From Mesaphorura yosii (Eukaryota > Arthropoda > Collembola > Poduromorpha > Tullbergiidae), in the NCBI GenBank assembly GCA_009869945.1, contig WIXG01000332.1, forward strand, positions 1-64,000: 64,000 nucleotides of DNA, read 5' to 3'. Shown here piece by piece: positions 38,734 through 49,632 of this stretch (its first letter is position 1; every line of letters begins with the position of its first letter). A program made the translations under genes and the position numbers. The notes below the pieces were generated by a model, which saw only the letters and a program-made list of their open reading frames with translations, made no database searches and was not told the DNA's origin.

Positions 38734-41102
38734 ATGGCAACGTGGGTTTTAAAAACAATTGTGGGGTGCCCTCGCCTTCGAATTTGTTTGACGCCAAGCC
38801 AGTGTAAACATTTCAAACTCAAACGCACTCTTGTCTTCTCCCAGTTTACAAGAACCTTTTCAGTTAGTCCGGAAGCAGCACTGGGCAACAGTACCTTCGA
38901 AGAAACTCGTCAAGTGGAGAGCGAGAATCTGCACATTCATAATCAATTCAAAATCTGGCCTGAGTACAAACCGACGATGTACGATCCTTCAAAGTGGAGC
39001 ACGCCAGATTCCTGGAGTTCTAGTCCGTAAGGAAGATTGCAAATCCTGAAATTCTAAACTGGCATTAGAACTTATCTTTGTCTTTATTTCGTTAGACTAA
39101 TCACGCAACAAGTTAAAGAAATCGTCACACAGACGCCTGAAAGAATGGCTCTGATGGATCCATCGCTCGATGCATTACGTCGGACAGTTCTGGATGAAAT
39201 CGGATCAATGAACGACGAGGAATTCTTCCAATTGCTGTACGGCTTGAGCTTGCTACGTTCAGAAAAAACCTCTCATCCTGAGTACAAACTGTTCTGGACG
39301 GCATTGGACGCTGAATGCTGTAAACGAATACCGACGTGGGACATGGAAACCCTCTTCATAGCTGACGACCTTCTTTATCTCCTCTCCTTTGTACGTTCCA
39401 CTGAGTTTCACTACCAGCTTACCAAGAAAGTGTGCAGGAGGATGGAGAAGGGAAGGAGGGAGCACTTTGTGCGTTCAATGTTCATCCTCAACATATCGCG
39501 GGCACTGCCCGTGTTCATGAGCCCTTACGAACTGGAGTTCATATTTAAGAAGCTGATTGACGGCTTAACGGCAGAAGAGATCGCGATTGTGTGCATCGCA
39601 TTCTTCAAGACCGAGGCAAAAGTCCAAGGTGTGGAGCTAATTGAGAAAATTGTCGACAAAACTATCGCCAAGTCGGATTCATTGCACACGATTTTCGTCG
39701 GTGGTGTCGCAAAATTTTTACGTTTTACTGGAAAGATTGAGCTGTCTGTGCCCATTTACAAGTTCCAAGAAGCGTTCTTACCCCAAATTCCTCGAGTGGA
39801 CCTGTCAGCCGCCTTACATTTGGCCATCGCTGGAAGCACGTCAACAACGATGCACAAGAAAATGATTACGACGGTTACAGACAAGATTGAGAGTCATCTG
39901 GAGAGGACAAGACTGAAGGAAATCGAAAGACTCCTCCTCGCTCTGACGATGTTCGACATTGATGCCCAGTCGTTTTATGGCAAAGTAGCCAATGAGATTC
40001 AGGAAGAAAGACGGGCCGTGGAAGTCATGCAGTACGGGAGGAGCTTACCCCCAATTTTATACTACCTTTCTTTACGAGGAATTTACATTTACGATCTGCT
40101 GGACAGAATTCTTCAGAAAGATTTCTTGGTTAAATATTACGGTAATCATTCCTTCTTCAAAAATCTTTCGTTCATTGATGTACTCATTGATAACTCACTG
40201 TGTTCATTATTGATAAGTCTGGTAACTTTTCTAGGCAAAAATATGGCCAAATATCAGAGAGAAATAGCAAGCTTAGACTTTTCCATTGGTCTCAATTGTC
40301 CGGATTACAAAGGAGCACGCCTGCCCGACAAAATAAGAAAAACGATCACAAAAGTAAGTTAAATATTTTGCCAGCCAGTAAATGACACAGTTGCTTATCT
40401 AATCAACGTTCCATTTGTTCTACCTGTAACAGTACAACCTCTTTTACGCAAATCCACTAAACACAGAGAAAATCACTGGACACATGGGATTCCTCAGGCA
40501 GGTTGTGAAAACGTCGTCCGGAATTCTAGGAGGAGATAAATTTATGTACTGGTGCAATATTCTTCCACAATGGCACACAGCAGGTTTGACATTTCTCTTG
40601 ATTAGCCAGAGATTTCACGAACTCTTACTAAAATTTGCCTTACTAATTTTTCCAGAACTTGTATTCTGTTTGGATGAGAATAATTTCCCTGTCGAGATCC
40701 CAACAACGTTTCGAGTAATTCCTGACTATGAAGTTAAATGGATTCCCCAAGAAATGTCCAACATGGCTGTCCATGCCCTGTTTGTTTGCAATCGCGGTAG
40801 CTGTGTTCACAATACGACCCAACTCCTCGGCCAAAAATTGGAGCAGGTGAAGCAGTTGACAAAAATGGGTTACAAAGTGCATACGGCAAGTGACACAAGT
40901 GGAGTCTTAACCATTACTCTTATGACATTTGATCTGGATTTTAAAATACAATCTCTTGTTGCAGATCGCTGCTCTAGAATGGCAGGCGTACGAGCACGAA
41001 CCAGAGAAACAGAAGGAACTTCTGATAGAGAAAGTATTTAATCACATTTTAAATCCAACGCTTCTTGAAAATATTGGCGTCAAGATTCGGTCGCAGATAT
41101 GA
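38734..41102 (+). CDS. FASTK/RAP-domain mitochondrial RNA-binding protein
   Basis: FASTK-family proteins bind mitochondrial transcripts and help process, stabilise or translate them in the matrix. Five exons: 38734-39026, 39096-40353, 40433-40583, 40656-40885 and 40965-41102. They total 2070 bases, 689 residues. The N-terminus is basic and hydroxylated with no acidic residues early on (MATWVLKTIVGCPRLRICLT), as expected of a mitochondrial presequence. Helical repeats follow (EEFFQLLYGLSLLRSEK, PYELEFIFKKLIDGLTAEEI), then a FAST-type stretch (LDFSIGLNCPDYKGARLPDK). The C-terminal RAP domain reads RGSCVHNTTQLLGQKLEQVK, KMGYKVHTIAALEWQAYE. The start is the first ATG giving the presequence; the codons before it have no ATG. 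The last intron uses a GC donor. Which FASTKD paralogue it is cannot be settled; FASTKD5- or TBRG4-like are options. The next gene converges from the right, its stop 220 bases away. Confidence 0.85.
40886..40964 (+). other. GC-AG intron in the RAP domain
   Basis: The coding frame reads GYKVHT up to 40885 and resumes as IAALEWQ at 40965. The intron begins GCAAGTG and ends TTGCAG. The nearby GT (in AAGTGA) would break the frame, so the GC donor with its strong CAAGT context is the best reading. Minor GC-AG introns are known at about one percent in animals. Confidence 0.75.
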
Positions 41103-41161
41103 AGAGATAATTTACGTTTTGTACTATCGCATGCTTTAATACTGTGTTAGAAAGACTGACT

Positions 41162-41167
41162 AATAAA
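41162..41167 (+). terminator. Candidate polyadenylation signal of the FASTK-RAP gene
   Basis: AATAAA lies 60 bases after the stop codon at 41102, in AT-rich sequence on the coding strand. This is the first hexamer after the stop. Confidence 0.6.
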
Positions 41168-41321
41168 TTATAATTGTGGCGTATCAATACCAACAATCAG
41201 CGTGCTATTTTGCTAATTGACGATGACTTTGTTTCCTTCGACTCTGAAATGAAAAAGTGCAATCAGAAAATCAGAACAAGGTTTAGCGAAGATGCATTCA
41301 TGCTCTCAAGCACGGGAGAAA

Positions 41322-42999
41322 CTAACTTGTAGCCTGGGCACTTGAAGTCGAAGTCGATGGAGCTTTTCTTGCATACATCGGATTCTGTTGTCTCCAAAAC
41401 TTTTCTCGGATTTGCAGGTAGTTGAGTGCTTCATTCGCGTTGAATCTGAGTTCGTGAGCCGTGTCCTGGTCTTTCTGAATCTCCGATCTTTTCAGGAACT
41501 TGGTCAAGTAATTCTTATCTGAATATATCTGCCCGAGCACTTCACGAGCAATCCAATTTGACTGGATCCTCGATTCTGTCTTCAATTTGTCGCCAAGCAG
41601 TACTTTCAGCTCTTCCTCGTGAGTCTCCATTTCTACGGGATTATTGCGAAGAGGTTTTATTTTGTCAATCACCGGGAAAATGTCCTCCAAGTTGCCGATT
41701 TTCGCTTTGGAATTGTCTACAAGAATGAAGGAACGCTGTTAAGCTTGCCATCGACAAATTTGTGAATAAAGTCTTCGCTCTACTTACTTCCAATTGCTCG
41801 TTTAATTGCGTCCTGACACTTTTGAACTCCGATGCGAAATTCTTCCATGTCACGCCTGAGCCGAAGACCGCGATGGTAGGCGATCAGGGCCTGCTCAAAT
41901 CTCCCGAGACTGTACAGGGACTCGGCGTACTGAAGCAAACCCGTCACGAATGTCCGCTCATCGTTGTCGAAAGACATCTCTGCGTCTCTCAGCGCCAGCG
42001 TTGCATTGCCCAGCTTCAGATAACACTGGCTTCGGGCAACAAGAGCGCCACGGTGGTTTGGGTGCAGCTCCAACGCCTGTTGACGAAGCAAATCAGAATC
42101 ACAGTTAAAATGCGTACGAATTATTGAATGAGCGCAAGTCATCAGTCATGCACGTTATTTTGTCTGTCGATTGCTCCCGAAACCAAGACCTTATTCAGAG
42201 TTTCAATGGCTTCACTCGTCTTCTTGTTCCTAATTTGCAGAATTGCTTCCTGCATCAACATTTCTGTAAGAAAATCTTCACTGTTCATGAGTTCGATGGA
42301 GATGCACAGCTTCCGCTCTCGCTTTTTCTTGGCCTTGAGGGACAGTTTAATGTCTCTCGACCCGAGAGTCACGGCTGCTGCCCGATCCTTGTCTGTGTAC
42401 TCCTCCTCACGTCGTTTCTTCCTTCGGCCAAACAATTTCTTCAGGTTGAGCTTCTTTGATGATTTTGACTTCTCCTCCTTCGCGTCCTGTGACGCAAGAG
42501 ACATTTTCCGAATCTCTTGAAACAAGTTCCCGCTCGGAGACGAGCGCCTTCTACTCAGAATAGGCGCTGATGTACCGCCAGCGACGGCGATTGCAGGCGT
42601 TGGCTGAGTGCCGCCGGCAGTGACTGGCGTGTCACTGCTTCCAGGTTTAGTGGTACCTTCGTCACCGTCTATGACAAACGAATTCAAGGCAGGAAGTGTA
42701 GGTTAATATTTTGGACGACGTCAAGTGACAAATGGCAGACGAAGCATGGCAAGTTGGCTTCAAATTACTCAAATCGTAAAACTTTTATTACTCGTATCGC
42801 GTGCTTTACCTTTCTGAGCCTCCATTTGCACTTGAGGGCTGAACTCGACTTTCTTGTGTGGGGCGATGGTTACTGCTGCAGTTACGACTTGTTCTAATGG
42901 TCCATTATTACCACCGTCCAGCTCGTCTTGGTCGTCGTCGTCGAAGATGGTGTACTTCCGTACTGCCGTCGTTGACGGGAATTGCACTTGATTTGACAT
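41322..42999 (-). CDS. ODAD4: Outer dynein arm docking complex subunit ODAD4/TTC25-like, short form
   Basis: ODAD4 (TTC25) is a TPR protein needed to dock outer dynein arms on ciliary doublets. Four exons: 42999-42810, 42668-42190, 42076-41788 and 41716-41322. They total 1353 bases, 450 residues. The N-terminus is low in complexity with a basic patch (LNLKKLFGRRKKRREEE). TPRs follow: EAIETLNKALELHPNHRGAL, ARSQCYLKLGNATLALRDAE and EQALIAYHRGLRLRRDMEEF with RIGVQKCQDAI, which matches the YHRG...GIQKAQEAI of TTC25. The family block QIYSDKNYLTKFL ... FWRQQNPMYAR then ends the protein. Human ODAD4 has about 672 residues and further TPRs after that block; these are missing here. The donor after exon 2 (GTCTTG) is weak. 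A GTTAGT donor just before the stop could add a short last exon near 41243-41200, encoding a basic tail. Its 3' end faces the FASTK-RAP gene. Confidence 0.87.
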
Positions 43000-45900
43000 G
43001 GTCAATAAAATAATTTCTTCGGGCCGAGAAATGTCAGCACAAATAAATTGGTTTCTCTATAGACACAATTCCCTATGCTCTATATTCGGATACAAAGCCT
43101 GCAATTTCCGATAATGTAAATCGAGTCGGACTTTCTCCTTTGTAATTTGGTACTCCTGCTGCTCGTTTCCGTGTCAGGCTGTCAGCGAATGCGAATGTAC
43201 AGGAATTTATAAATTGTTTTCTTTTGGTATGTTGCTGTCCGGTCGCTTTATTTCGTATTATTGCTTTTATCTCCGTTGATCTCTAAATGGATTTTGTCAC
43301 TTGCCAACTTCACGAGGCCCGACTCTTCCCTTCTAGGAATACAGCTACGCTAAATTAAAATGAAGACGACGAGAGGCGTGAGCGGAGCGACAGCGAAAAA
43401 GAAATCAAAGCAAATGGACGGCGGAATTTACATTTGTTTGACTGTTTGACATGAGACATCGATAATTTTGTTTCGATCGACCTCGGCGAGTGTGCTTTGC
43501 CTTTTGGGATACTGCTGTTATCAACTCAAGAACACCTGCGCACGGAGCCACCACATTCGCACTGCTGTCGGACTCTCGTGCTCAGGGCATGGGGAATATT
43601 CGTGTAGTGCTAATTATCATGCTATTTTGACCGAAATTGAATGGACGCTAAACATGCTCACACTTCTTTTCACAAGCTTTCATTTCCTATTAGCACACTA
43701 TAATTAGCAATTGATCCAACAAATTTATTGTCTGCAAAGTCAGAAAACCCGTCGGAAAATTGCATTGCTTTTCCGCTTTGGACGCAGTCCAGTCTAGTGT
43801 CTAGGTCTGGCTTATTCGCAGTCGCTGTCAGTGAGCGTCGACGCATCGAGTGAATTCAGCGAATCGAGTCATGCACGTTAAATAACTGAATAGAGAAATG
43901 AATTGTACTCGAGAGTTTCATGGCCAATGCAGCAGCTCAATTTTGTGTTGCAACACACACGCCGGAAACCGCCAAACTCCACAAATTCCCTCATTTTAAT
44001 ACTTAATCGTGGAAGGTGCGTTAACATATTTTATTCTGATGTTTTAGCGTCTTGAAGACGAGATTGGCGTCAGTCTCCGGAACATTTCAATAGGCCGAAT
44101 CTTGACTTATTTGAGTGTCCAATATAAAACTTCGTTTCGCTGTTCGCCTTTCAGTTTTGAAACCGTCCACAGTCGCAAATGATGATTATGATTATAGACT
44201 CGAACCAGTAAAATAATTGTCTTTTGCCAGACAACTTCGTCAGGCGAGACAACAGCAGCTTTGAGTGATCGCAATGAAAGCTTTAGCTTGAAACTTTCTA
44301 CATTTCCTTACTAAAGCAGCAGTACAACAATGCATTATCAGTCTTTTTGAGGGAGCCAACGAAAGTTGTTGAAAACTTTTGGCATTATGCATTGTGCTTA
44401 AGCCGCCCTTGTCGTAAATTATAATTGAACCTTCCAAGTCTGGAAATGTGTAGTATACTAAAGTTATCGCGCAAGGCCAAGCCTAAGTTTCTATGTGGTT
44501 ATTACCTTATTGAACCCAAGAATCGCTTTCCGGTAATGTCCTCCACGAAAATGCATGGTTCCCTCCTCAAAGTACGTGGAAAACGTCGACTTTGGAATGG
44601 GGCACTTTTTACGATTGCGATAATCTTTCAGGTGCATGACGATCTCGTTCTCACATCTCGCTTCACTGACTGGCTAAACTGCACTGAGCACTGATAAGCC
44701 TCCCGGGAAGCCAATGCACGCGCCTGGTTTGGATGGCAATACAGACGGGCAGGCGTCTATTTCTGGAGTGCACCGGCACGAAATGAGCAAAGACTCGTTC
44801 GTGTTGCCTCACCTTTATACTTTATACGCCCAATCTCAGTTTCACCATCTCCGTCCTAATCACAAAAATTGGATCAATTTAATATCCATTTACTTCTATA
44901 TGACGGCGGAAAAGAAAAAAGCCAAACGGACCTTTTTGTTCTTCAGTACGGACGTTGCTAAAATAGGTTTAGGAAGCGCTCGTAACCGGCGAATGCGATT
45001 TCGGAGGCCAACTCCTGTTGACTTGACTGTGTGCGTTTACACATGATTTGGTACACAGTAAAAAGAGTTTTGGTAAAATAAATGATGATCAGTGAACATG
45101 CAACCGACTCATCACTCACATGAACGTGTCCAGTCTGTCTCCAACAGAAAAATCAGTCAAACCAGTCTTTTTGCTTGTATAATTTTCACGTCCTTCCTTC
45201 CTTTGAGACAGTCCTGAAATAGATTACTTTTCTCCATTCTTGTAATGAAAACTCAATCAATGAGAACGGGAATGGCAACTACAGCACCGATTTGCATTAT
45301 GACATTTCATTATGTTCGGTAACCTCGAAGCTCGTGTCCATGTCTGTCACAGTCACGCGCAGTGGTGGCCATCGAGAGAGAAATTGGAGATGGGGTAGTC
45401 AGTCCCGTCGTCGCCATTTGGCTGCTATTTATAGCCATCTTGAGCCAATTCACACGAGATTCAATTCATAACCACGTGCAGTTCTTCGGGCCATATAATT
45501 TATGAATCTTGCCGGCTGGACACTAAATCAAATCAAATCATACGACAATTTCAGAACTCTTCGTTGCATGTACGAATGCAGACAGCGGGCGGTCATGCAT
45601 TGGTTTCATGATTTTCATGTTCAGCTGTATTTGCGTATGCGATTGACCGGAGCCCGTGTGGCGGCCCACCGCGTCCCACGCCGTAAATGACATTGCATGT
45701 CGGGGAAATCGGACCTGTCGTTTGTTGTACGTTGACTGAGTTCGAGTGCGACTTAATAAAAGTGTACTTTGAATTTGCAAATATGTCGAATCGTACTTGA
45801 ATCTGGACTCTGCTCTGGAAAAATTCTTTGTCTCTTCGTCTTGTTCTCTTCCTGTTCTGCGTTTGCCGTGTTGACCGTGCCTTTCTCCCGCTTTACATTC

Positions 45901-46697
45901 GCAGCTCGCAGGTCGTACTATCTTGCAATGTGACGTTTTGGGAATCTTGAGTACAAATTGGTAACCGCACCCGGGAGAAGTAAGAACCTTTCTACTTGCT
46001 CCTGCTCCTCAAACCTGCCTCTTCCTAGCCCTTCTATGTCCTGTATTTGGTATTTGTATGTATGCTCAAGCAGCAGCGAGGCACTGTTTTTCTCTTTAAT
46101 GCATACCTCCGTGTGTTCTACTGGAGTTGCTGTATTTTTAAGGAGCATATAAATTCGTTCACCTTTTTTACAATTAATTTAGCCGAATTGTGATTGTGAC
46201 ACTTGAAATACGTCAAAGTCAACAACGCAACGCATCGCCTCTAGAATAGCAGTAGTGAATTTAGTTAAATGAACTCGTGAAAAGTGTCATACCTACGAAT
46301 ACGTAATACGCAACACAAAGTATACTACACGACACAGGCGGACCTGTCGAAATCAAAATACGTAACGTAACGCAAGTATACGACAACTTTAACTAGACGA
46401 CAATCAAAACAGGCACAAACAACGCTCAAGTTCAATTATGCCATACAAACCCGCAATCTGAATGCCAGAATCTCATCCCAGAGCCAGAATCGCAAAGGTC
46501 GTCGTGTGAGCGATTAATTACGGTTGCCATTGTCATTTTGCATTGCTGCATTCGGCTGCCCATTAATCGCCGCCACTGTTGGTGTCAATTACTGCAGTGT
46601 CAATGTTAATGTCAATGCAATTTTACTCCATAAACACCTTGGCTTGATCTTTGTCTTGAACTTTCAACGACAGATGAGGTTCGCTTGTATTTTAATT
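43000..46697. other. Intergenic stretch to the right of ODAD4
   Basis: About 3.7 kb with only short open frames (up to about 110 codons near 44714-45046) that show no domain and no phased splice partners. The left end should contain the ODAD4 promoter. No transposon, RNA gene or long repeat was recognised. Confidence 0.45.
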
Positions 46698-47690
46698 TTA
46701 ATAATCTATCGTAGGCACTGTAAATATTCCTGTGAATAAGTCTAATTCTTTTGTGTAGGAATGTGGATTACCCGTGTTCGATAGATTCTGCATTGAGGGA
46801 CTCTGGAATTTATGCAGTCTGTTGCTCCGCTGATCGAGAAGTATATTGGTTTCGACAGACATGTCTTTGAAATGCCGACAAGGGCAAAAATCAGACCGAA
46901 AATGCTTACGTCCATGAACATTTAGCACAATCCAGTCTCCTTCGCAATTGCAGACCGAAGCATCTGCTTTATTGCGCTCGAAGAATGAATTAAGGTAGAT
47001 TGAGATCAAGTGACGCCAATGCAAATTCTTGCCTTACAAATAAGTCTTAACTGATTCCGCACTCATATATTTCTTAGGTCCTCTGAGTCCTCCATTGTTC
47101 GTTTGCTTTCGATGTGTCATCGTTGCTGAGTTTACTGGCAAAGAAACTGTAACATTCCAAGGAACTTTGTGGCTGTGATTGTAGAAATTAGTGCGGTTAA
47201 GAACATTTTGATATACATCTTTACATCTTTTGTTACGCGGAATGACCTGCATCGAGATATTTTCGCCGAAAGCTGTACGCGTGCCGTGCGAAATTCGATT
47301 GCCGTTGCAAACGCGTCGGCAAGGAAGATCCGGCATATTTGGCTGTTGGTTGGATGATTCGGGGTTCGCGTAAGATAAGGTAAGGGAAAATTTCACATTC
47401 AGGCAGACAGGCAAAATGTGTATCGACTTCATGCACAAGCGGATTGCGAGAACAAATGCGGTCAGCCGCTGGCCACATGTCAGCAGGAGATCGGTTACGC
47501 TGTGACCACAACGCACATTTGAAATGACAAGCTCCAGCATTGCTCAAGTAATTTCCACACAGAATCGGCGTATAGCATCTCGCATCTTGCCATCTTGACA
47601 CTTGACATTTTGTTACCGAGGGGATGCAAAGGAATGAAACGGCCAAGTCGATAGTGAAATCTAACCTCGAAAAAAAAACAGGCATATTAA
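46698..47690 (-). other. Cysteine-rich overlapping open frames, possible secreted-protein gene
   Basis: The minus strand is open in two frames from 47685 to 47034, and again from about 47020 to 46698. One frame is cysteine-rich (CQVSRWQDARCYTPILCGNY). The other reads MKSIHILPVCLNVKFSLTLS, then PCRRVCNGNRISHGTR, and includes potential N-glycosylation sites (NRT, NVT). The third piece has CNCEGDWIVLNVHGRKHFRS and CPC. A donor-like GTAAGG stands at 47035, but I could not join the pieces in phase. No family is recognised. This could be an unannotated secreted protein, a decayed gene or chance. Confidence 0.25.
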
Positions 47691-47699
47691 ATTATATGA

Positions 47700-48762
47700 A
47701 AGACGACTTGAAAAGTTACTGCGACAAGTGACACGGATTGCTGTTGTTCCCGTCGTCATTTGGGTTGTCATTTCCTGCATCGTTGTCCTGAGTTTCCTTG
47801 TTTCCAGACTTTCACCGTCACCTTGAACTTCAACTTCTACCAAGTTTCCTGATATCAGTATCTCAGTATAAATTATGCAAATTCATGTCTCTCGTGCGCG
47901 GGAACACAATGCAAACATTTTGCACAATGCCTCATTATGCCATGAAAACTCAAAACTCCTCTTTTGACTTCTACGCTTCCTAGTTGTTAAGTCGTTAGAT
48001 TTAAGGATCAAGCCGGAAGAAGCTACTGATGCAAGATAATTTGACTTTCGCAAGTATCTAAGAAGTTATCAAAATCAGGCAGCTCGATGCACACTGCAAA
48101 TGAATTCGCCAATCGGCACGGAAAGTGTAAAGCTGAAAATGGGAACTTTTTGACAGGCAGGTCAAAAGTTGTTTGCTTTATTCTTGTTTGCAGTTTGCAA
48201 AAACGTTGCACATTTTCAGCCAATGCCAGCTTAATTCGCGCTTGAATAAAGCTGCCAACGCCACTTTAATTCTTCATCTAATTGTTATTGTTGCGATTTG
48301 AATTCACAGGAAAATTACAACTTATGTACACTACCGAAATCATTCAAGCTCGGAAACAATCAATTATGAAGTTTAGAATTACACAACGGAAGCTGCAAGC
48401 AGCAGAGCAGATGAGAAGCAACAAGTTTAAATGACAGTCCAATAAATAATTGCGCTGCGGCACGAAAGCGAGCTTTAAAAAAAATCATTCCTGTGACGCG
48501 GAAGAATGCAGATCAGATTCAAATTAAATGCGTAATTTCGGAATGTGAAAATCAGGGCGCCTCGACAAGAAGCAAGTGTTTATTGCCAAAACATCCAGCA
48601 TAAAATTTTACCGCAATTGCGAAGCGTGCGCCTGAATGTGTGTCGTTCGCGTTATGACAAGGCAATGACTCCGTAATTCCTCTTCATATTTCACGCACGG
48701 AGTTTACTACCTAAGAGCTGTTTAGAGAGTTGTTAACTATTTATGGTTTATGCTTTACGCAG
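47700..48762. other. Non-coding stretch
   Basis: About 1 kb with no coding exon, RNA gene or mobile element that I can support. Open frames are at most about 65 codons. Confidence 0.4.
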
Positions 48763-49632
48763 GTCGATTCGAGTCATTTGTCGAAGAATTTCCCAATTCC
48801 TCGAGTTCTGCTCTTTCTGTTATCGCTCGCCCTCCTGCACGGACTTTTGTCTGCTGGTGCTAGCCACCTAGCAAAGAAAAACAGTTGTAAGTCATCGAGA
48901 TTCACGAGCCGCGACACCGATTTTGAAACAAAAGCACGTATTTATTCAAACAAACAAAAACGCGAGATTGACAAAACTTAGGCTTGGTTTTTGGTTTGCA
49001 GTTGCCTGCAACTCGATTTCTAACAATTTCTTCACGCCTCTATTTTAGAAAAACATGCTTCTTCGTCGTAAATATAAATATGAAATTTAGTCTCAAAGGT
49101 GTATATGTATTCTTTTGTTTACGCAGACAACGAACCGAGGGTGAAGCGTCACGTATGGCACGGCACAACCTCACAGACGCAGCATGACCGGGAGTTATTG
49201 ACGACATCCGCGACGCGTCTCGTATCCAAGAAACAAACCCTCCGCCTTCACTTCACTCCAATCCACTCCAACGCACCATCCAATCATTTATTCATTCCTC
49301 ATCAAACAGTATTCCATTCGAAGTTTCTTACAACCCAGACTAGGGCAACATTGCACAGATTTTCCCCGTCGCGTAACGTGGGTAGTATTTCTTTGAAACT
49401 CCCACCACGCCACGCCATTCCTTCGAATCTCAAATGTAAGGCATTTCCTCCAATCAGTATTCCAAATACTCACCTCATCTTGGTCCGCGCTTTCTCCACG
49501 ACGGACACGGCAACGTGGCGCTTCGAGCATGAGTTCATGGCTTCGACGGATGCAGAAACGAGCGGCTCAGCTGGGAAATGTGGTTTCTACGTGCGGCCTG
49601 CCGCAATCACCAACTTACCCGCATTGCATTGA
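48763..49632 (+). other. Signal-peptide-like exon and following long open exon
   Basis: An exon bounded by TTTACGCAG and GTAAGT (48763-48886) is open in one frame. It encodes PRVLLFLLSLALLHGLLSAG, a typical signal-peptide or membrane core. A second acceptor (TTTACGCAG at 49126) continues the same frame in phase through 49632, giving about 168 codons that start YNEPRVKRHVWHGTTSQ, with a dibasic VKR. The stop comes just before a strong GTAAGT donor at 49636. No ATG lies in frame in the first exon, so an upstream exon is required. The right end overlaps, in another frame, the possible early RhoGAP exon. It may be a secreted precursor, or the 5' leader of the RhoGAP gene. Confidence 0.3.

Noticed and set aside
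44425-45046. Two adjacent plus-strand open frames of about 90 and 110 codons
   Set aside because: No domain, no phased splice sites, and residue composition typical of random AT-rich sequence.
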